From positions 10,908,098 to 10,972,097 of the forward strand of contig OX344756.2 in NCBI GenBank assembly GCA_947034885.2: a stretch of DNA of 64,000 nucleotides, read 5' to 3'. This document shows, one piece after another, positions 8,661 to 19,733 of the stretch; position 1 is the stretch's first letter, and every line of letters begins with the position of its first letter. The notes under the pieces were generated by a model. The model was not told the DNA's origin and ran no database searches. It saw nothing but the letters and a program-made list of their open reading frames with translations. The translations under genes and the position numbers were made by a program. The DNA comes from Thuidium tamariscinum. Its lineage: Eukaryota > Streptophyta > Bryopsida > Hypnales > Thuidiaceae.

Positions 8661-11126
8661 TTAAAACTGAGCAGTGTTGGCAACGCAGCCAAAACCGTTG
8701 GGCGTGACATGTTTGCCAGCGAAGAAACTAATGGCGACAGCTCGGTTGGCTGCGTGCGAAGGATGGATCCCGTCCCAGTTCAAGTGGGCGAGCGGTTTGG
8801 CGCAAGGTGCGACGGTCAAGTCCTCTTGCTTGTTGCCTACTTTCCCAACCTTGGAGCAGGTCACTTCCTTGTTGAAGTTGTAAGAGCCTCCTGCGCCGCA
8901 GCACGCCTTGAGAGGTTCCGTTATGTCTGCGCCAAACACATCACGAGCACACTCACTCTGTTTTAATTTAGGTCAAGAAATAATGGTAATGCAAGCTCGT
9001 GCCTGTCCTTGAAATGAAATTGCTACAGAAGAGTAGTATCTCTTCAATCTTGCTGTAGAATTGAAATGAAATTGCTACAGAAAAGTAGTATCTCTTCTTA
9101 CTGTAGACTTGAGGCTGTAGTAAGTCAAGAAATGACAGTCTCTTGTCTTTGAACTAAGCTTGCTATCGAGGAAATGAAATTGCTCTCATCTTACTATAGG
9201 CTCGAGGATCCGCGAGGATGTCGGTGTAGGCGCTGTAGTAATCCAAAAGGTAGTATTTGACGTGTGGATACTTCGATCGCAGGGAGACCACTTGTTCTTC
9301 CAGCGCTTGGTTATGTGCAATGCTGACCTTGTTAAGACTCTTTAGGCAACCGTAACTGTTGTACTTGTCTCTGCCATTGGGGTACAATGTGAGCAGAGCG
9401 GAGAAGCATCCTAGAGGAGGCACGTTCACGACGAACACTGATGTGGCTCCGAAGTCCGCCAGGCCCTGTACAGTACTCGATATGAAATTGTAAATTGATC
9501 TCGCTTGTAACATTTTGATTTAGGTTTCTTAGTTGCAATTTGCAAATGGAGCGGATGAGCTAATTTTGTGAGGTTTAGGAAGACTGTCAACATCACCTCG
9601 GAGTTTTTATTCTTAGCGATGCGTCAAAGTAGCTTACCTCGAGCATATCACTGATTGCAGAAACAACTTTTGGCACTTTTTTAATCAGCTTTTCTGTTGT
9701 AGATTTCTTGTAGTAGAGCGGGAAGAAGTAGTCTTGGAAACCAGCTTGCACCATGTAAATGGAGGTGTTGAGCGTCGAGAATTTCGGCAGTGCTTGGGTA
9801 AGAACTACGCATACATTGGCCAAGAAACAAAGTTACAAACCAATTCCTCTTGATTTCTTCATTAATTTTGTGAGGACTCAATAGATATGTTGCGTTTTCA
9901 TCAGACAAACCACAATCTGTTTCTAGGATCAGAATTCAAATTTCAAACTCAACTACTGGAGGCAGAAACCAAATTTGACGCCATCTTGTTAAACAATTGC
10001 TAATGCATCCATAATTTTTCCGTTGCATTGTTCTATTCTCCTTGAGATGCCATTAGTAACATTCCCCTAAAAAAAAAATTCTTTGAGGAAACGGAAGTTT
10101 AAGGTCTGTGAGAAGCGGAGGAGTTTGCCGGCTCACAAGATTGGTCGTAATAGTTCTCCAACCGGACTTTGTAGCGCCGGAGCCATTGCAACTGGACATT
10201 GAGCGAAAATGGGGTGCTGAAGTCGAAATCTGGCGTCCAGGCTTCCGTTTGATTAACCGCCGTTGCGCCTGCAGATGCGAAATTCGTCCCGAACTCCAGA
10301 TCCGCCGCTACGCTCCGGAGCCAAGGGAATGTCGGCCCTAACGTACCGCCAAAAGCTGCAGCCCACAATCTCACATCAATCTTTGTTTCCGTTCTCACAA
10401 TTTTCCGAATGCCTTTGTGATTGTCTAATTGTCTTACACTGAGTTTTTCTTGATTCTGTTTTCAAAGATATTGTTCCTAGGTTTTAATACACATACGAAT
10501 ATTGAAAACCTTTAATCAAAAGAAGATCAAATTCTTGCAGAATAGAAACCTGATAACTAGAATGCTCCATTTCCTCGTAATGAGTATCGATTGTGTTTCT
10601 GATTGTCGATCTTACGCTGCATGCCTTACGCTGTTCAATTCTGCTTCTAAAGATTCTGTTTCTTGTGCTAGCTGCGTTTTGTTCAATTATTTTTCTATAG
10701 ACTCTGTTTCTTGCGCTGTAAGTTCACATGCAAAGAATTAAAAAACATTGAATGTTGTTCTAATTGTTGCGGAATTTGAAATCAGAGAGCAGGAAAAATT
10801 CGGGTTTCTATCTTAGACTCAGTTTCATTAGATTGGCAACGAGCGTAAGGTTTAAAATTTGCTTGCTTACCAATGAAGTCGACGAGGAGGTTGCCATCGC
10901 ACATGCGATCAGCAGCGTGCGTCGGCCATGTTTCGCCGTTCGGACTCTCCTCCGCATACACAAACTGGTCCGGAAACGCCGCGATGGCGTTTCCCACATC
11001 TACCAAGGAGTCTCCGAACGCATACACAGCCGAAAACGAGCAAGTAGTTACGTTCGCAGCAGCAATGACTTGCATCCAACAAGCTAGCACCAGCACCACC
11101 CGCACAATTCCGTCTTTCCCTGCCAT
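8661..11126 (-). CDS. GDSL esterase/lipase (SGNH hydrolase), five exons
   Basis: Secreted serine hydrolase of the plant GDSL family, predicted to cleave esters of lipids or cell-wall polymers. Exons (minus strand): 11126-10871, 10355-10137, 9792-9638, 9465-9195, 8957-8661, about 399 codons, within the usual family range of about 350-400. Residues 1-23 look like a signal peptide. Block I is VYAFGDSLVDVGN with the catalytic Ser near residue 40. Block V is NWDGIHPSHA, with Asp and His near 362 and 365. VVNVPPLGC marks exon 4. Block III, normally GxND, reads AGFQDY, so the oxyanion Asn is replaced by Gln. The first three junctions agree in phase. The last (donor TATA|GTAAGA, acceptor AAAACAG|AGTGAG) is one base out of frame and as written gives an early stop, so the gene may be recently broken, mis-assembled, or spliced differently. 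Confidence 0.75.
9011..9114. repeat. 52-bp tandem duplication in the last GDSL intron
   Basis: GAAATGAAATTGCTACAGAA at 9011 recurs at 9063, with further shared sequence (GTAGTATCTCTTC). A partial third copy begins near 9172. It lies in the intron between the last two exons of the GDSL gene. Confidence 0.7.
9841..9916 (-). other. Open stretch inside a GDSL intron, alternative exon candidate
   Basis: A 76-bp open stretch on the minus strand has an acceptor-like left context (GAAACAG) and a GTTTGT donor. Included as an exon it breaks the frame with the following exon. The direct join of exon 2 (10137) to exon 3 (9792) keeps frame, so this stretch is treated as intronic. Confidence 0.4.
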
Positions 11127-11472
11127 CTCTGGAGCTCAAAAACTGCTACAGCAAGCTCTCACTTCTACACTAAGGTGTTACACGGCCTTCATTGCAGGTA
11201 ATGAATTGAAATCAAGCGTATTTATAAGAGATTTGAAGGGACACAAGTTGCTAGCTGCAGGTAGAGAATTGAGCCAGCTAATGAGAGCTAGAGGATCCGA
11301 TTTGACCCGCCGTCAACTGCTTGCATTGTTGTGTTGTGACATGATGTTGTGATCATGTGACATGTTGCATTGTTGGCTCCATTTGTTTTCTAGACTCACT
11401 GTTGCTTAGTACTTGTGGAGACTCCAAACAAGCCGTGCACACGATCACCATCTTGATCAATGTTTGTAACGT

Positions 11473-11641
11473 ATATTTCGTTAAATTGGCGGTATGCCAC
11501 AAACTTGGCAATTCAGGATTAGACCATGTGGTCTAAAATGTATACTGCTCCAAGATTTCTAGCCCATGAGGTCTGAAATCTATAACCGTCCTAGAAATGA
11601 ATGGAAAATGGTGTATGAATACCGCCATTTTAACGAAATAT
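11473..11641. mobile_element. About 169-bp TIR element upstream of the GDSL gene
   Basis: ATATTTCGTTAAATTGGCGG at 11473 is mirrored by CCGCCATTTTAACGAAATAT ending at 11641, about 23 bp of inverted terminus. The interior holds a second weaker inverted pair around GACCATGTGGTCTAAAAT and CCCATGAGGTCTGAAAT. No target duplication is certain. It sits about 350 bp upstream of the GDSL start codon. Confidence 0.6.
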
Positions 11642-12059
11642 CTGTTTTGTACTGCTTTGAATCAATAGATCTCTGACTTCATGTTGAAGTGGTTGAGTTT
11701 TGCAAGGTAGGATCAACGTTTTTTGTCTGAAAAGTACGGAATTGTCATGAGTGGCTTATTTCTTTGCAATTAATAACTCGCTGGTTCAATTCTTGTTGAT
11801 GCTAGCCTCGCCTTGAAGTTACAGCATTCAAGCGGGCGGTACGGCATGAACATTACAAAAGTGAGGTATATACATGAAAGGAACGGCTTACCTGAAACGG
11901 ATCTCCTCTATGTAGGCTTCAACTGCCACAAAATGGGTTTGTTGGCATATTTTAGAGAGTCTGAGTTGTGGTGTAACTTGCGTACCCAGAGCTCTGAAAA
12001 CTAGGAATGGTAAAGACTGAGATTTCATCTGAGTACTGGAACTGCGCCAATTTCACTCA

Positions 12060-13700
12060 ACATCCGTCAGCGCTGCGTCAACTCTCCCCATTGAAATTGG
12101 AAAGGAGGAGGACCAGAGGTCGGCATGTTGCTCAACGTGCTGGCGGCCCTTCATGGATCGAGCACTGTCGCCGGTAAGTTTGAAGTCTCAGCAAGCTTGT
12201 CCAACTTTCCTTCGCACTGCTCGGCTTCCTTTCCAGCGCTACATCAAGTCTTGGGTCGAGGCAAAAACCCAGTGGCTCTTCTGAAAGTCGGTACGGACCT
12301 GGGAGGACTGCTGTTCGCTGCGGCGGTCCTTGAGACTTGCGGTGATGGGCGGGGCTTCCAGCGATGCGCCGCTTCTATTTGCTTTCAAAGTGAGTACTCA
12401 ACTTCCAGCGATAAATTTATGAATATCGTTCAATGAATTGCAAGTGATATTTGTTCTCATCATGGAGCTCTGTGCATGCCGACAGTCTATCCGCAATATC
12501 ATACGAATTGCCTCTTCGTGGCTCTGTCAGGTAAAACTAAGTTACTGTCGTGCATTGATATCGATCATTCATTATTTCTGTTTTATTTCTTATTGTTTCG
12601 TGTTCAATTTTCGTGTGCCATTATTGCAGGCCCTTCGAGTTGACAGCCATACAGTATGGCACCGTTGCCTCCCTCAGAGTCGTGAGGGAGCTTTCTCGAG
12701 TCCTTCACGGAAACACGACCGCCATGGAGTACGTGAGCCAGTTACAGTCTTTGCTTTGTGGCCCTCTCGTCAACACGGGTCTTCTATGCTCAGGGCTGTG
12801 CAGCTGGCTTGAAATTTGTGGCCTCTGGTCAGTCCAGGCTTCGACCGCGACGATGGTCAACACAACGATGGTCAACACAACGATCTCCATCCGGGGAGCG
12901 TTTACGTCCTTTCTGCGAGATGACACTCTCGATTCCTCGGTGATTCTTGGAGGATTGTGATCCTCATGTCCTCAGCTTATTTGCACAGCTGATCAGCAAG
13001 CAAGATAAAAGTGGCGCACCACCTCAACCACGACAAAACGCTGACTCGGAAGACCAAGTTCGTAATCTTCAACTACCAGTGGAAATCCCAATTCGAATAG
13101 TCCTGTTAAATACCATCAAATCCTCAACTTGGCAAAAACTTCAACCAGGCCCCAACATCAAAGCCCGTGGCCGACCACGTACGTGCAGGGCGGGTGCAAT
13201 CCTCATGCACCTCGCAACTCAAATTTCCCTACTACGCTGCGCAAGCCAAGCGCTTCCTGGTGGAAGCGAACTTAAAACTTGTGTCCATGAAGAGTTTGGT
13301 CACGTCGATCAGCAACGTCGACTCTACTCACGACGTACCCCTCCGCAAGTGCCGCCGGTATCCTGAACCCTAAACCCTCCGCAGCACGAGGCGCCATCGC
13401 CACGTACTTCAGTAACACTCCAGCAAGCAGCAGACGTGGTCAGCAATGGCGCCACCAAAGTCCCTGGCACGGAAGTTCCAGCTGCATTGGCTTATCCATT
13501 GACTGGCCATCAAACTAGAGTCTGCCATCACAACCGTGGGCTCCGGCATAGTGCAGGCTGCAGAGGAGGCAGATCGAGGACATCGCCAATCTCCTGGTGC
13601 ATCTGCTACTTCTCTCGTCAACATGGCAAACTGGACATCCCTCGAATTCGTCAAATCTGTCGACACAACTACAACTGCACTTGACTGCAGATAACTTTGT
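12060..13700 (+). pseudogene. Unrecognised, apparently degraded coding-like region
   Basis: Base composition is balanced, unlike the AT-rich surroundings, and several frames are locally open with a protein-like look. Exon-like signals include a GTAAGT donor at about 12174, a TTTCCAG acceptor at about 12237, and an ATTGCAG acceptor at about 12629. I could not chain one frame through it. Stretches such as SAITTVGSGIVQAAEEADRG (about 13525-13585) are interrupted by nearby stops, as expected of a decayed gene. I do not recognise the family. It might instead be an intact gene with small exons. Confidence 0.3.
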
Positions 13701-13799
13701 CCATTGCGGCCTTACCCTCAATCGCCCACACTCGGACACTGTTTTGCAGTATGTTCCTCAAATCCTAAATAGATCTCAGGCTGCATTCATTTCTTAGTT

Positions 13800-14684
13800 G
13801 AAGGGCAAATTTGTACCTTCAATCCAGGATAGACATCCATGATCCTACAAGAAATCTAGTGCATATTCATGAATCGGAGCACACAGATAGACAGGTTCAG
13901 TGATAAATTATACCCGAGTAGATTCTTAACCCGTGAGCACCAAGTGAACCCTTTTTTTTCCTTTTTGAGAAAGTGCCAAGATGACGATCACTTCGAATTT
14001 GGGTGAAACATTGTATTTCTACATTCATCCATCTTTTGGACTTAAATACACTTCTTCATCACATTCATACACTTTTTCATCTAAATTTGACAACTTCATC
14101 CATATTTTAGAGATAATTGGAAAAGTTTTGATGAAAAATGATTACTTTTATTTGGCAAAAAAAGACAATTATTTTAAAATGGTACAATCTGGCCCCAAGG
14201 TGCCGAAATAAAAAGGGCTGGTGAGCACCGCAGTGTGGCCTCAAACTTGGCCTCCCCTAATTAAAAGATTACCCTGTTTGACTATCATAATCTTTCCAAC
14301 AGTACAATCAAATAATTTGTCTATTTTTCTACACCTTTGGACCTTTCCCCACTGCAAATTTGTACAATTAGACTACTTTTCATAGATCTCGTTTTGGATG
14401 AGAGTTTGATTGAAATGAATCTCCAACAGTCTGGTTTTTGGTAAATATACATTTGGCTGTCAAGGATTAAATAGGGTGAATTAAATATAGATTGACACAG
14501 GCATCTTTTTTACTATCTCAATATCATGTAAGGGAGAAACCTTCATTTTTGTCCCTGGACCTATTCTTGGACCCTAGAGTGTCACTAAACTTGTCCATAA
14601 GCATTCATTAAAATGTCCGACAAATGTTTAATTCTAATTTGCTAACGCAGTTGTAAGACACATGTATAATTTTCATTCACTCCA
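13800..14684. other. Gene-less stretch
   Basis: No supported gene. A 76-codon open frame at 13981-14211 has low-complexity AT-rich codon content and no recognisable motif, so it is not called. Confidence 0.5.
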
Positions 14685-14971
14685 TTAGAAGGGATTTGAG
14701 GGCTTCAGAGGGCCGTTTCGGGACTGTCTCCGAAAGTGGTCTGGGAACGGCTGGCCGCTGTCAAGTCAGCATTTTTTATTTTTTTTAAAGTTTTTTTTTT
14801 GGGTCTTGAAATATGAAAAAAAGTCCAAAAAAAATTTTGAAAAAAAAAAGTCGATGATGTGGCACGGTCTCGACCACGTCGAATTCCTGCAGAACTGCGT
14901 TCCCGCGGCTGTTTTCGCAATTTCGGGCTGTGGGAACTCACAGGCTCCCAGAGCCCTCAAATCCCTTCTAA
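14685..14971. mobile_element. MITE, family TTAGAAGGGATTTGAGG (copy 1)
   Basis: About 287 bp with inverted termini TTAGAAGGGATTTGAGGGCT and AGCCCTCAAATCCCTTCTAA. The interior carries a T-rich block and a TCTTGAAATATGAAAAAAAG segment that recurs in the copy at 50758. The outside bases CA...TG also mirror each other, so the true ends may be one or two bases further out. No coding capacity. Confidence 0.8.
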
Positions 14972-15812
14972 TGTTGACAACTGATTTCAGCAGAGTTCAG
15001 TTTAGGGTACACCTATAGGACGGTTCTAGTGGTCTAGGGAGCCAATACTTTGGAAATCTGTAGAAATTACATCCTGATTCCGAAAATTTTAATTTTTTTT
15101 GAGTATTCATGATTTTCACTTGCTAATACTAGAAAAATATCATTTTCAGAAAAAGATGCCTCCAACTATGCTGAATTCCTTATTTGGACGGTTTTGGGTG
15201 TTTCCACCGTACTGCCTGTGGCTATTGATGGCATGGGAGCTGCACTAATGCACCTTTTTTCTTTTTTTTTCTTTTGACACAAAAGAAACAAGTTCAATTG
15301 CAAAAGAGAAAGGAACAAACCGTCAGCCAGGACCAGACCAGCTGCACCTTTTTGACACTGAGAAATTCTTTCACCTTGAGAGAAGCTTGCAACTGATCAT
15401 GGCAAGTAGCCTTCCCTCAATCCCTCATAATGTCCTGGCGGGTCAGACACAAAACAACAGACAGGGTTTGTTTCAACTGTATACTGTGTAACTTACTGTT
15501 TTCACGCCAGTGATGAGAGGTGAAAGGAGCAATTGTTGCAGGGTTTTTTCTTAGGCAATTAGATGCCTAATTTCATTTTTTTTTTAAATGGGAAGCTTTA
15601 AGCCTATAGAAAAAAATGAGGGTAAATGTGACAAAAAATGCCAAACAGAAATGATAGCGCTCTATACCGTTACCAACATGCTTCTTAAACCTCAATTCAT
15701 TTGTCATGCAAAGCCAAAATTGCATACAAAAATTACATATTCAAAATTGTACACTCAAAATTGGCCTCTTTCAATTAAAGTCCCCGAAGTTAAAGACCCA
15801 ATCAACTTAGCC

Positions 15813-15890
15813 TCTGGGACCTAGCCGATCAGCAGGTGGACCTAGCCGATCAGCAGGATAAATCCACCTGCTGATCGGCTAGGTCCCAGA
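15813..15890. repeat. Perfect 28-bp inverted repeat (hairpin) with an internal third copy
   Basis: The 28 bp at 15813-15840 (starting TCTGGGACCTAGCCGATCAG) are the exact reverse complement of 15863-15890. The 22-bp loop contains another direct copy of CCTAGCCGATCAGCAGG. It is GC-richer than its flanks. A weaker relative, GGTGGACCTAGCAGGTGG, lies at about 16120 inside the next element. Confidence 0.9.
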
Positions 15891-16033
15891 GAACATGCAT
15901 TTTCGAATGTACATCCTTTATTCAACAGTCAACATCATCATTTGTCTGGAAAAAAAACAAAAAAAACTTGAATTGTCCATAAATGAGAACATGCATTTTT
16001 GAATGTACATCCTTTATTCAACAGTCAACACCT
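15891..16033. repeat. Direct repeat of about 45 bp, two copies
   Basis: GAACATGCATTTTCGAATGT at 15891 and GAACATGCATTTTTGAATGT at 15987 both continue with ACATCCTTTATTCAACAGTC, giving a 96-bp period. They directly adjoin the hairpin at 15813-15890. Confidence 0.8.
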
Positions 16034-16083
16034 AGTAAGAACAAAATCAATGCTCTTCCAAGCAAAACCTATAGAGAGTTCTT

Positions 16084-16657
16084 TAATTGCAGGACATTAA
16101 ATCCTACCATTGTAGGTGGACCTAGCAGGTGGATTTATCTTGGGGGAAAGCATAGGAATTTTTTTGTTTTTGCAAAATTTTATTTTTACAAATTCTAAAT
16201 TCATACTTGCCATCAAAAACCCAAAATTAGCAAGAAGAAGTTTGGAACAGCCCCTATCCTATGCATGGCTTTTTTAAAATTTTACCCAAAGAATCCCAAA
16301 TTTACCCTGCTGGACCTAGGGGAGGACACTTCCCGTTTTTTAATAACCTACGTGCGGTGGAATATAGGGTACATTTAAATAATCTTAGGTAAAATTTATA
16401 AAAAATTTACATATAAAATAGGGGACATTAAAAAGGCAAAGTGTTTTAAAAATAAAATAGGGATGAGAATATGGGTGATTTTTCCGCTTTATAGTAAAAT
16501 AGGGGCTCTTTTAATGTTGCTAAGTAATGATTACAAGTAATTGATAGCCCCCCTAAAATACCCCACCGCCGCACATGGGTCCCCCAAATATACAAGAAGT
16601 GTCCTCCCCGGGTGTTGGACCCACCTTTGTTGGTAGGATTTAACGTCCTGCCATTGA
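16084..16657. mobile_element. TIR element of about 570 bp
   Basis: ATTGCAGGACATTAAATCCT on the left is mirrored on the right by AGGATTTAACGTCCTGCCAT. Both ends continue inward with CCACCT-type sequence. An inner inverted pair is GGGGAGGACACTTCC (about 16319) and AAGTGTCCTCCCC (about 16597). No coding capacity is visible. The target duplication was not resolved. Confidence 0.6.
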
Positions 16658-17041
16658 ATTTCATTCAAATTACTAATCCTAAATTTTTATTAACAAATGG
16701 CTTCAGACTTGAAATGGCCACCTCTTCTCAAGCACCTGTACATGGAGCACTGAATGTATTAGTTCATGAGTTGACAAACAAAGAACTTGGGTATTTCTTT
16801 TGGGCTAAGTATAGAAATATGAGAGTTCATTTGTTTATAACTGTATACCAAAGTGGCTAGCAAACTAAGGGAAATAGTTCATGAAATCAACACACAACAT
16901 ATAGGCTTTCTATCAATTACAAACAATATAATTATTGGTTGGTTTTTTAGCAAGCTTGCAAGAGATTTTCACAATTCAATTAAAGTTGTATCAATTTATT
17001 TATATTTCTACAATAGTAATAAGATCAATTTGATTAATTGT

Positions 17042-17444
17042 TTAACCCATTAAGGACCATAGTTGATTTTGGAGGTAGGTAAAACATTTTTTAACCCTAA
17101 ACTAAACATGGGAAAAAAAAATACCAAATTGTGATGCATTCCGAAGATCTAACCATAATAATGAAATTGGCATGAATACTTGGGCCTCTACAATAAAAAA
17201 TTTGGCCATTGAAGGTTTTCTTGTTGGAAGATTTTTGTATTTCCAACCTTTTATGATAGTTTTTTCAACCCATAAACTGCATGCGAGCAAAGATTGTTGT
17301 AATTTTTGTCCCACTACATTCAATTTGCCATTTTCCATACCCATCTCCTTTTGTTTGTAACCAAATTCATTCTAAAAGTTTGTCTACCAATGAAAAATGG
17401 TCAATATTAAGCAAAAAGTGATCAATTGGTCCTTAATGGATTAA
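17042..17444. mobile_element. TIR element of about 403 bp
   Basis: TTAACCCATTAAGGACCA at 17042 is mirrored by TGGTCCTTAATGGATTAA ending at 17444. The interior is non-coding. The target duplication is unclear. Confidence 0.65.
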
Positions 17445-19733
17445 ATTGGGCACAAAAGAAAGTTGTAAAGGATAAGTAAAATATGTTAAAATTATATTTG
17501 TGTTACAATTTTTGCAATGATTTATATGAAGAACAATATAATCTTTCGATAACTAAGAAATTAAATTAAATTTTTTTAAGCAAAACATTTATCTTGAAGT
17601 ACACTTGGTTAGTAGAATATTATATTGTTGTTGTATAAATTTTTATATAATCCACCTTTGTTACTAAGTTTTATTGTTTTTTGAATTCATAGTATTTTCT
17701 TCCATATATAATTAGATGGATATTATTTATGCATGCATAATATTTTTTCCTTCATTTCTAAAGTATTGGGTTGTTATGCAAGTTATAAATATTAGAGAAT
17801 CAAGAATGTTAAGTTATAGCTTTAAAAATTGTGTCATCATGGTCAAAAACAAATAAAGATTCTAACTAATTGAATGCTAATTGTATCTCAAATAAAAATA
17901 AATTGTTTTACTTAAAACGGATTCAGTCATTAACTTGTTTTCAAGAGGTGGTAAAAGAAACTTTATTCTAAAGTTCTCATTGTTGTCACAAAGAGTGAAA
18001 CATAATTGAGTGCAATTAAACTCTTCTATCTCCAACAAGACTAAATAATTTTGTATAAAATATATATATATATATTTATTTATTTATTTATTTATTTTCT
18101 CATAAATTAGGTAGTTGAAAAAAGTATGGAGTTTTTTTCCATCCCTCTTGAATACAAATAAGTTGCACATCTTAAAGATTGTCTATCTAACTATCTTTCA
18201 AGGATATCAACCAAATGACCTTCAAATCCATCATAATTGTCAATTGTCAATTTTATTTTGTATTTTTTAAGATGCATTCTAAAAAGCATAAAACCAATTA
18301 ATTATGCATATAGTCAGTGATGAAATAGTTAGCTTGGAAAATATATGTTTAAGATAAAAAGTCACTCAAATCAATTTTAATTAAAAATCTAATGTTCATT
18401 GTTGTCAAAAGAAAAAATCACATTTGATACATTTAATCCCATTTTGAAAGATTATTGTGATACTAAATAAATGAAAAATATTTTCTCACATCAAAAGAAG
18501 TGTCTATTATTTATAATTCAATAGCTAAATATATATATATATATATATTTTTTTTAAATTTTATTTATGCAATTCAAATAAAACTCTAGTATTAATAATT
18601 AAATAATATTATTATAATGAAAAATTAATTTAAAATCATTATGTTATATTTTTAAGGCTTCATAAATTCTTTCCTTGAAAAATTGGTACATGAGATTCAA
18701 ATTAATATAATATTTCCTTTTTTCAAAATAGAAGTGCAATTTAGTTTTATATTTTGGTACAATATAAACTATTATTCTACAATGTTACACATTAAATTCT
18801 TCTAAATTGAAGTCATCTATAAAAATTGAATTCTGTGATTCTAAAATATTCAATCCTAAAATATAAACAACCAAACTTGTAATATATTCAAATAAAACCT
18901 TTAAGGAAAATTTAAATGATATAAATCCTTAGAAATTTTGTCATAGCTTTTGAAAAATTTGAAGTTTTGTTTGATTAAAATCAATTTTCAAATCTTAGAA
19001 CGATATAAAATATTAGAATTAAGAATCCTAATCCAAAATGAGTAAGGAATTAAATGAAATACAACTACACAAAATCAACTTTACTAAAAATTGATGATTG
19101 TTCTTAAAAAACTATTCAATGTCATGTTCTAATTTATTTATTTACTTATTAAAACATATGTAGTTAAATATCCATATTGAAATCTATGGACTTTAAAATT
19201 TACTTTTAAATACGAAAATTGCTATAGATCTCTTAAATGAATTTAGAAATTGAATCAATAAACTACATAAACATGCAAAATTAGAAATTCAAAAAATAAA
19301 TGATACTTCATTGTGCTTCAATCTTGAACATTACAACTATTCAAATTATAAAAAGTTTATAGCTCGACAAGTTAATATTATCATTTATTATAAAATTTAA
19401 AATTAAATATTTTTTCATCAATTTAATTTTTAGTTATGTTAGATTCTCATTTTTTTTAAATGTAATGCATTCAGATAATAAAAAGATTATATTAACTTAT
19501 AAAAATAATGTATTTTATTCAATGAATGATTTAACCTTTATACAGAAAAAATGTCACTGAATTTTATTACAATATGTTTAATTATGATCCAAAAAAATTA
19601 TATACCTTAGAATTTATAAAAATCCATTCATTATATAAATACAATAAAGATGTAAATTTGAAATGTAGTTATAAACAATTATAATGGATAAGACTAGATA
19701 ATTTGTTTGAAACTATTTCTTGCAAGTTTAAAA
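17445..19733. other. Very AT-rich gene-less stretch
   Basis: No gene is supported. It contains (TA)n/(TTTA)n microsatellites at about 18060-18100 and 18530-18550. It serves as the 5' flank of the reading frame starting at 19734. Confidence 0.6.
18060..18100. repeat. (TA)n then (TTTA)n microsatellite
   Basis: A run of TA dinucleotides passes directly into about six TTTA units. Confidence 0.85.

Noticed and set aside
9841..9916. Extra GDSL exon
   Set aside because: Including it breaks the frame with the next exon, whereas the direct join of 10137 to 9792 is in phase and continues the family pattern.
10108..11352. Plus-strand frames of 77-159 codons over the GDSL exons
   Set aside because: They are antisense shadows of the GDSL coding exons, which carry all family motifs on the minus strand.
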